Origin: Cyclobacteriaceae bacterium
Lineage (GTDB): Bacteria > Bacteroidota > Bacteroidia > Cytophagales > Cyclobacteriaceae
DNA length: 6,781 bases
Direction: 5' to 3'
NCBI GenBank assembly: GCA_030637245.1
Contig: DAOVVI010000084.1
Location: forward strand, 1-6,781
Positions 1-6,000 of the stretch are shown here, piece after piece. Numbering within the stretch: position 1 is the stretch's first letter; the number at the start of each line of letters is the position of its first letter. Position numbers and translations under genes: made by a program. The notes beneath the pieces are model-generated. The model was not told where the DNA came from and did no database searches. It saw only the letters and a list, made by a program, of their open reading frames with translations.

Positions 1-939
1 AATTCCGTTGACTTGTGAAACAATTTCAATTCCATAATCCGGACCAATAATTTGAAAAAATAGTTCTTCCAGAGTGATATCAGCTCCTTCCATCGCAGGA
101 GGAATAATTCCGGAGGCAATCACGGCAGCTTTTACCAGTCCCAGATAATCTTTTGCAAAATCAAATACATCGGCAAGTTTAGAAATATCAGTTGTTACGC
201 CCAGATCAACACTTGTTAATCTCAATACAGGCTCTTCAATAATTCTAAAAAATGTCTCAATTGGCGGCTTTGGAGCATTTTCATTTTCATCACGAACACT
301 CAAATCAATAGAGATGTTAAGCACATTCGCTCCTTCGGGATAATCCATCCCTAAAAAGAAAATATCACTCCAGCCACTATGACTAATATCCATACGAACG
401 GGAGTAACCTCATGCAAAACCGGATACAGGCCAGTCTCCCTGTCTGCAATTAAAAGTTCCTTTTTTATCACGAGCGGATGATCATGTGGATGGCCAGTCC
501 TAAACATCCATTGATTCCCTAATGTTGATCTAACGCTTCTTCGAACCTGATCAGCTAATGTCTGAAATGCCAGTTTTTTATACGCTTCAGCTAATGCTGA
601 TGAAAGCCCTCTATTCGCCCCATGTTCCCTTTGCTTTTTCTGCAATATATCTATAGCTTCTTCAAATCTTCTATTTAAAATATGCTCATAGGCCACATAT
701 GGAATTACTGATTTCTCGTCGAGATCACTTTTTAAGGGTATATGAAATCTGTGGATGGCATACAGGAAAAACAGTCCCCTGACTTTTTCATAAAGATTTT
801 CATTCTCTTTTCGCATTTTCTCCAGCACCTCACACTCAGAAAGAAGATATTTAATTGGCATGTCCTTGCATTCCTTGTCCAGGGAAAGATCTCTGATTTT
901 CGGATCTTTTGAGGTAATGATTTCAACTAACCTACTCAT
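1..939 (-). CDS. GHMP-superfamily sugar kinase-like protein (fucokinase/Fkp kinase-half type), 3' end outside window
   Basis: The frame is open from an ATG at 939 to base 1 (313 complete codons, no stop), so the C-terminus is missing. Residues 1-170 look helical and charged and carry no motif I can name. Residues 178-215 resemble the first GHMP-kinase motif: EVTPVRMD, then GWSD (189-192), then GANVLNISIDL (203-213). This matches the pattern PxRxD...GGWSDTPP...G.VLN.AI of fucokinase and heptose-kinase relatives. LTSVDLGVTTDI (241-252) also recalls the Fkp kinase half. The visible part stops at SQVNGI, just where the Pro-x-Gly-Ser ATP-binding loop would be expected. Predicted role: cytoplasmic ATP-dependent phosphorylation of a sugar at C1, feeding the nucleotidyltransferase encoded one base upstream. 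The start is supported by the GGAAAG sequence 4 bases before the ATG and by the coupling geometry. The substrate is unknown. The family call is from motif recognition, not alignment. Confidence 0.72.
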   Translation of the reverse strand, partial: MSRLVEIITSKDPKIRDLSLDKECKDMPIKYLLSECEVLEKMRKENENLYEKVRGLFFLYAIHRFHIPLKSDLDEKSVIPYVAYEHILNRRFEEAIDILQKKQREHGANRGLSSALAEAYKKLAFQTLADQVRRSVRSTLGNQWMFRTGHPHDHPLVIKKELLIADRETGLYPVLHEVTPVRMDISHSGWSDIFFLGMDYPEGANVLNISIDLSVRDENENAPKPPIETFFRIIEEPVLRLTSVDLGVTTDISKLADVFDFAKDYLGLVKAAVIASGIIPPAMEGADITLEELFFQIIGPDYGIEIVSQVNGI

Positions 940-940
940 A

Positions 941-1801
941 TTACTTTCCGATTAATCTCAATTCCCTTGATGTGAATAACTCAAGAAGCTCAGAAAGCAC
1001 CTGATCCCGATCCTTTCCACTCAACGCCAGCGCGATTTGAGCTTTTAACAATCCATACTTAGTTCCTACATCATATCTCCAATCGTGTTTCTCTAAGGCC
1101 AAATACTGCTCATGACCAGAAAGTTCATCCAATGAATCGGATAAATTAAGCTTTTTACCCTTGGGTAACTTTTTAAGTTTATTTTCTAATATTTTAAAAA
1201 TAGACGGCGTTAGCACATGCATTCCAAAAAAGCACAGATAATGTCCGGATCGGAGACCTGGTACAAAAAGTTTCTGTTCTGCTTCAGTGGGGGTTGGTTT
1301 TTCCACCACATTTTCAATTTTATACAGATCACTCATCCCTTTGACTCTCTTTCCCCCAATCACTCCATAATTTGGCATTGAACTTTCTCGAATTGCACTT
1401 ACAGCAGAAATCGAACATTCCTCCTTCTCTGCAAGGGAGACAAGCTGAGCAGCACAACTTTTCTCAGTCCGGCTTACATAAAGATGATCTCCAACTAAAT
1501 GAAGAAACGGTTCATTCCCGACGAAATCTGATGATGAATATACTGCATGTCCATATCCAAACGGATCTTTCTGCCCAATAAACGTGATATGTCTGGCATA
1601 ATCGCCAACAACATCCGCGTACGTATTTTCATCTCCTGGAAAGACCACACATCCTATTTTATCAATACCGGCATTTAATACTTCTTCTACTAATATCTCC
1701 AAAACGGACTTCCCTTTTCCATCACGATCGATCAATGTTTGCAATGGCAATTTGCGTTGCCTGGGTCCTGCGCAGGTGATGACGGCTTTATTAATTTTCA
1801 T
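941..1801 (-). CDS. GalU-like sugar-1-phosphate nucleotidyltransferase (NTP_transferase family)
   Basis: This 286-residue cytoplasmic protein has the Rossmann-like fold pattern of GalU-type NDP-sugar pyrophosphorylases, which join a sugar 1-phosphate to an NTP and release pyrophosphate. Visible markers are KAVITCAG at the N-terminus (residues 5-12), GYGHAVY (82-88), the metal-binding VGDHLY (103-108), YGVIGG (145-150), VEKPTP (166-171), SGHYLCFFGMHV (185-196) and YDVGTKYG (243-250), equivalent to the DCGNK segment of GalU. Its length is normal for the family. The N-terminal nucleotide loop is unusual: AGPRQRKLP followed directly by LQTLIDRDG, without the PKEMLP-like segment and its lysine. 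The ATG is preceded by an in-frame AT-rich leader with no good Shine-Dalgarno sequence. It is followed after one base by the sugar kinase-like gene, so the NTP and sugar are likely matched to that kinase. Such proteins are often labelled UTP-glucose-1-phosphate uridylyltransferase, but the neighbour argues for another sugar, so I give no symbol. Confidence 0.85.
   Translation of the reverse strand: MKINKAVITCAGPRQRKLPLQTLIDRDGKGKSVLEILVEEVLNAGIDKIGCVVFPGDENTYADVVGDYARHITFIGQKDPFGYGHAVYSSSDFVGNEPFLHLVGDHLYVSRTEKSCAAQLVSLAEKEECSISAVSAIRESSMPNYGVIGGKRVKGMSDLYKIENVVEKPTPTEAEQKLFVPGLRSGHYLCFFGMHVLTPSIFKILENKLKKLPKGKKLNLSDSLDELSGHEQYLALEKHDWRYDVGTKYGLLKAQIALALSGKDRDQVLSELLELFTSRELRLIGK
944..949 (-). 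promoter_or_regulatory. Ribosome binding site of the kinase gene, inside the end of the transferase gene
   Basis: On the minus strand GGAAAG lies 4 bases before the kinase ATG at 939. It also encodes the last two residues (Gly-Lys) of the transferase. The junction reads GGAAAGTAATATG, so the stop TAA and start ATG are separated by one T. This arrangement suits termination-reinitiation and near-equal synthesis of the two proteins. It is the clearest ribosome binding site in the window. Confidence 0.6.
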
Positions 1802-1818
1802 TTAAAGAATGGTTTAGT

Positions 1819-1850
1819 CAAAAGTTTAAAAAACAATTCTGATATAACAA
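1819..1850 (-). promoter_or_regulatory. Possible Bacteroidota-type promoter for the sugar gene pair
   Basis: On the minus strand a TTG (1850-1848) is followed after 21 bases by AACTTTTG (1826-1819). The known Bacteroidota pattern is TTTG or TTG near -33 and TAnnTTTG near -7; the second element here has one mismatch. Transcription would begin very near the ATG at 1801, giving a leader of only about 10 bases. The region is so AT-rich that a chance match is quite possible. A promoter somewhere in this 92-base gap is reasonable, because it separates two functionally different gene pairs. Confidence 0.2.
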
Positions 1851-1893
1851 TATATTCAAATTGTATTATCACATGTCACAATGGAATATAAGT

Positions 1894-2994
1894 TTACAAT
1901 TTTGAAGCTGGCATACTAAATTTAAATGTACTGCCCTCTCCCAATTTGCTTTCTACCCAAATCTTACCCCCATTAATTTCTATAAACTCTTTGCATAGAA
2001 TAAGACCTAATCCTGTTCCCTTCTCTACACTATTTCCAACAGATTTTGGGTTAATATCAATTCGAAAAAGTTTTTTAATGTCATTAATTTTAATTCCAAT
2101 ACCATTATCTGAAACTGAATAGGTAATCATGTCTTTAGTTCGCTTGGCGTTCAATATAATTTTGCCTCCGTTCATGGTGAATTTTATTCCGTTGCTAATC
2201 AAATTTCTTAAAATGGTTCTTATCATATTTCCATCAGCAAAAGCAAAAATTTCACTTTTAATTTTAGATTTTATTGAAATATTTTTTTGTATTGCATTGT
2301 TCTCATTAAGCTCGATGGCTTCATTGGTCATCTTTTCCATATCTAAAATTTCGGGATTAAAATTGATTGACCCTGTCTGAGACCTTGACCACTCTAACAG
2401 ATTTGCAAGTAGTAAACTGCCCGATTTAGCCGATTCGTTTATTAGCTTAGCAAGTTTAATTACTTCATGGCCCTGATCGGATTCAATCTCTTTTTGTAGT
2501 ATCTCACTCAATCCCAGCAACTGGTTCAACGGACTTTTTAAATCATGAGCAATAATTGAAAAAAACTTGTCTTTTGTTGCATTTAGTTCTTTAAGATTTC
2601 TTTTTTGTTGCTGCAATTCAAGATGTGTTTTCACACGGGCAAGTAATTCGGCTTTATTGAAAGGCTTGGTGATATAGTCAATTCCGCCTACCTTAAATGC
2701 TTTGGTTATGCTGTCAATATCTGCTTTAGCAGTTAAGAAAATTACAGGAATATCTTTTGTTTCATCATCGGATTTTAATTTATGACACACTTCAAATCCG
2801 TCCATTTCCGGCATCATTATATCCAGAAGAATAAGATCAAATTTTTCTTTTTTAATATGTCTAATTGCTGTTTTCCCACTAATCGCATAATTAATTTCGT
2901 ATCCGGCCTGTTTTAAAAAATTAGCAACAAGCTGAATGTTTTTTGTTACATCATCAACAATTAATACTTTTTGGCGATTTATGTCTGATCTCAC
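1894..2994 (-). CDS. Receiver-first histidine kinase (REC-HisKA-HATPase_c), no membrane segment
   Basis: This is a soluble 366-residue signalling protein. Residues 8-125 form a complete receiver: acidic pair D14-D15, phosphoacceptor D58 in LILLDIMMPEMDG, T88 in LTAK and K110 in TKPF. A charged helical linker (about 125-143) leads to a HisKA domain with H150 in AHDLKSP, then an HATPase_c domain with N box NLISNGIKFT (264-273), G1 DNGIG (296-300) and G2 GTGLGL (326-331). All catalytic residues look intact. There is no DNA-binding or other output domain. The start is GTG at 2994: an in-frame TAG lies at 3015-3013 and no ATG occurs in the receiver before the DD motif. A weak AGG sits about 5 bases upstream. 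It begins 11 bases after the stop of the hybrid kinase, so the two are probably one operon. The likely job is to take phosphate from an upstream kinase (best candidate: its neighbour) and let that state control its own kinase activity towards an unseen partner. Confidence 0.9.
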   Translation of the reverse strand: MRSDINRQKVLIVDDVTKNIQLVANFLKQAGYEINYAISGKTAIRHIKKEKFDLILLDIMMPEMDGFEVCHKLKSDDETKDIPVIFLTAKADIDSITKAFKVGGIDYITKPFNKAELLARVKTHLELQQQKRNLKELNATKDKFFSIIAHDLKSPLNQLLGLSEILQKEIESDQGHEVIKLAKLINESAKSGSLLLANLLEWSRSQTGSINFNPEILDMEKMTNEAIELNENNAIQKNISIKSKIKSEIFAFADGNMIRTILRNLISNGIKFTMNGGKIILNAKRTKDMITYSVSDNGIGIKINDIKKLFRIDINPKSVGNSVEKGTGLGLILCKEFIEINGGKIWVESKLGEGSTFKFSMPASKL

Positions 2995-3005
2995 TTGCCT
3001 GGTTT

Positions 3006-6000
3006 TTAAAGACTATTTTTTAATTCATTAATTATTGAAGGATAAGATTTTAGCACATCATTCATATTGTCAATGTCGAAACTTTTTGCATGCATTACCA
3101 AAACATCACTAAATGTTTGTAGAACCTTTAGATTATATTCCAAACCTATACTTTTCATTTTTTGGGCAAATTCTTCGATTTCTGAAAATGAAGATGTCAT
3201 TAATGATGATTCCCATATTTTATAATGTTCCCTTTCCAATAGGTTAATAACTTTGCTTAAAACCTCCTTATCAATTAAATCATGCTTTACTACCACTTTT
3301 CCTTCAGAATTGCTGTCTGCACTTTTCAGGTGAAAATGGGTTCCAACAATTTCTACTAAATCGGGTAAGTGAATAGGTTTTGTTAAAATTGTTTTGAATT
3401 CTATATAATAAGATTCGTCAAAATCAACTAACGAAGTTATTCCGATTTTTGGAACATTTTTCAGGTTTTTATGTTTTTTGATGATGTCCAAATCGCGTAA
3501 AACCAATTCATGATTGTTTAATTCCATTAGAATCAAATCCGCCTTACCATTCAGTTCAGGAATAATACTTTCCAGATTTTCTCCTTCAATTACTATACTT
3601 TTAGAATGATAAAAAACCTCTTTAATTAAATCCCGATTTGATTTTTGCCCATCAATTAAAACGATAATCTTATCTTTCAACACAGAATTCTCAAACCTAA
3701 TCTTCTTACCACTTACCTTGTTCAAGATCGTTAAAGGCTTGGATATTTCAATATCTTTCAATATAACTTCAAATTTACTCCCTTTATCCGGTTGGCTTTT
3801 GAGCTTAATCTCTCCGTTAAAAAGTTCAATCAATCGTTTGGTAATTGCTAATCCCAATCCGGTTCCTTGATATTTCCTTTTGTCCTGATCATCCTGCTGA
3901 CGAAAAGATTCAAATATTGATTCTTGCATGTGCCAAGGAATCCCGATTCCAGTATCTTCAACAATAATTAAAATGTCAACTTTATCAGGATTAATCTTTC
4001 TATCAATTCTTTTAGCTCCTACTTTAATTATCCCTGCTTCAGTAAACTTCACTGCGTTATCTACCAAATTCAATAATATTTGTTTCAATCTTAATTCATC
4101 CAGCAACAAGGATTCAGGTATATTCTTGTCAATATCAAATGAATAATCGAGTCCTTTTTCCAGTGCTTTAAGTGAAAAAATATGTTTTATCTCATCAAAA
4201 ACACTAAAAAGATTTATCGGAGAAGGAATAATACTCATTTTCTCCGCTTCAATTTTAGATAAATCCAGTATATCATTTAATAAATTAAGCAGCGTATTCC
4301 CACTTGACTTAATGGAATTCAGATATCCTTTCAGAACAGGATCATTAATTCGTGAATAAAGCAGGTCGCTAAAACCAAGCACAGCATTCATTGGTGTGCG
4401 TATTTCATGAGATATATTGGCGAGAAAAGCGCTTTTCGATCTACTTGCTTTTTCTGCTTCTTCTTTGGCTATTTTTAATTCCTGTTCGGCAATTTTACTT
4501 GCACTAATATCTGTAATTACTGCTGCGTATCTGCTCGGATTGTCATGTTCATCAAATACTGTACTTTCTCTATACCAAATCCATTTTTGCGTACCGTCTT
4601 CTAAAATAACTCTAAACTGCAAATTCAATGATTCCTGTTTACCCTTTCTATAATTATTTAGTTCAGGAATTATCCAATGTTTATCGTCCTGATGAATTAA
4701 CTTTAAGGCATCCAATGGATTTTTAGTATATGATTCGGGACTTAACCCAAGAATACTTATCAAATTTGGGCTTACATATAAAATTTCATTAGTCGTACTA
4801 ATAAGTACTAATGCATCTTGGGTTCTTTCGGCAAGTTCTCTGAATTTTTCTTCACTTTCTTTTAATGCACGTTCTGCTACAATATTGTCTGTATCATCCC
4901 GAATTATAGCTATTACTTCATTTTCTTTACTTACAAGTAGTCTTGTTTCATAATAATTAACTATTCCATTTACATCAAGTTTATAATTGTAAACCTGCAT
5001 TTCGTTCGTCTCAACTGCCTTATTCAAATATGTATAAAACTTTTCACTTAAAGCTCTGCTAAATACCTCTGAAAAAGGTTTCCCTATAATTTGATCAGTC
5101 GGCAAAAGTAGTTTGCCGGGATCTTCAGTATATACATCTTTAAAAACACCATCCTTAGTAAAGGTAAATATCAAATCAGGAATAATTCTGAGTAGCGCTT
5201 TTTGATGCATCTCACTGGCTTTCAACGCCTTTTCTGCTGAAACACGTTTTGTGATATCATTTGATAGAGAAATTACAGAATGAATATTTCCGTCTTCTTT
5301 AAATATTGGGAAAATTATTTGGTGAATTTCCACCTTTCCCTTTTTTGTCCCCCACTCATTGCCCTTCCCTTCAAAATTCAATTCTACTTCATAACTCACA
5401 GTTTTCTTTTTCTCATAAACCTCGCGGAAACGTTTATCAGATCCTATAGCAATTGATAATGGATCATTTAAAATATTAAACGACCCTTTACCAACATTAA
5501 GATCTTTTAATCCCAACAATTTTCTCTGTGATTCATTTATTCGGGCTGTATATCCATATTCATCATAAATTTGAAGCCCAACTGGCAGGTTGTCAATAAT
5601 GCTATCCAAATACTTTTTACTTTGATCTAATGCTAAATTGGCTTCCTTTCTTAGTGTAATATCCCGGATAGCGCCAATAACATTCATCTTACCACTAACA
5701 TCCTTTCGTTCAATAAATTTAACTTTATCTGATACCCATTTCAACTTCCCTGATTTGGTCTTTATCCTATACTCAAAATTCAGAACTTTTTCTATTCTAA
5801 GCTTATTAATTGCCGGAATGATGATGCCTTCAAAATCATCTTTAAAAACAACAGAATACCACCCGTATTCCATCTCCCTTATTTCTGTAATGGAATATCC
5901 TGAAAGTTTCTCAAGTGTTCCACTTTTCCAACCTAAACTTAATTTTTCATTTTTAATAAATGCTGAGTACACAAAATCATTCGTTAATTCTGAGATTATT

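Noticed and set aside
732..926. A 64-codon minus-strand open frame
   Set aside because: It lies wholly inside the kinase gene in another frame; its residues are a frame-shifted reading of that gene and resemble no protein pattern.
941..1801. Assignment as housekeeping galU or rfbA
   Set aside because: The N-terminal signature differs from both, and the coupled sugar-kinase gene implies a salvage-type substrate, so a specific symbol would be unsupported.
1802..1893. Rho-independent terminator after the signalling operon
   Set aside because: Only short AT-only inverted repeats occur (such as ATATA/TATAT with a 4-base loop). There is no GC-rich stem followed by a T run in the right orientation.
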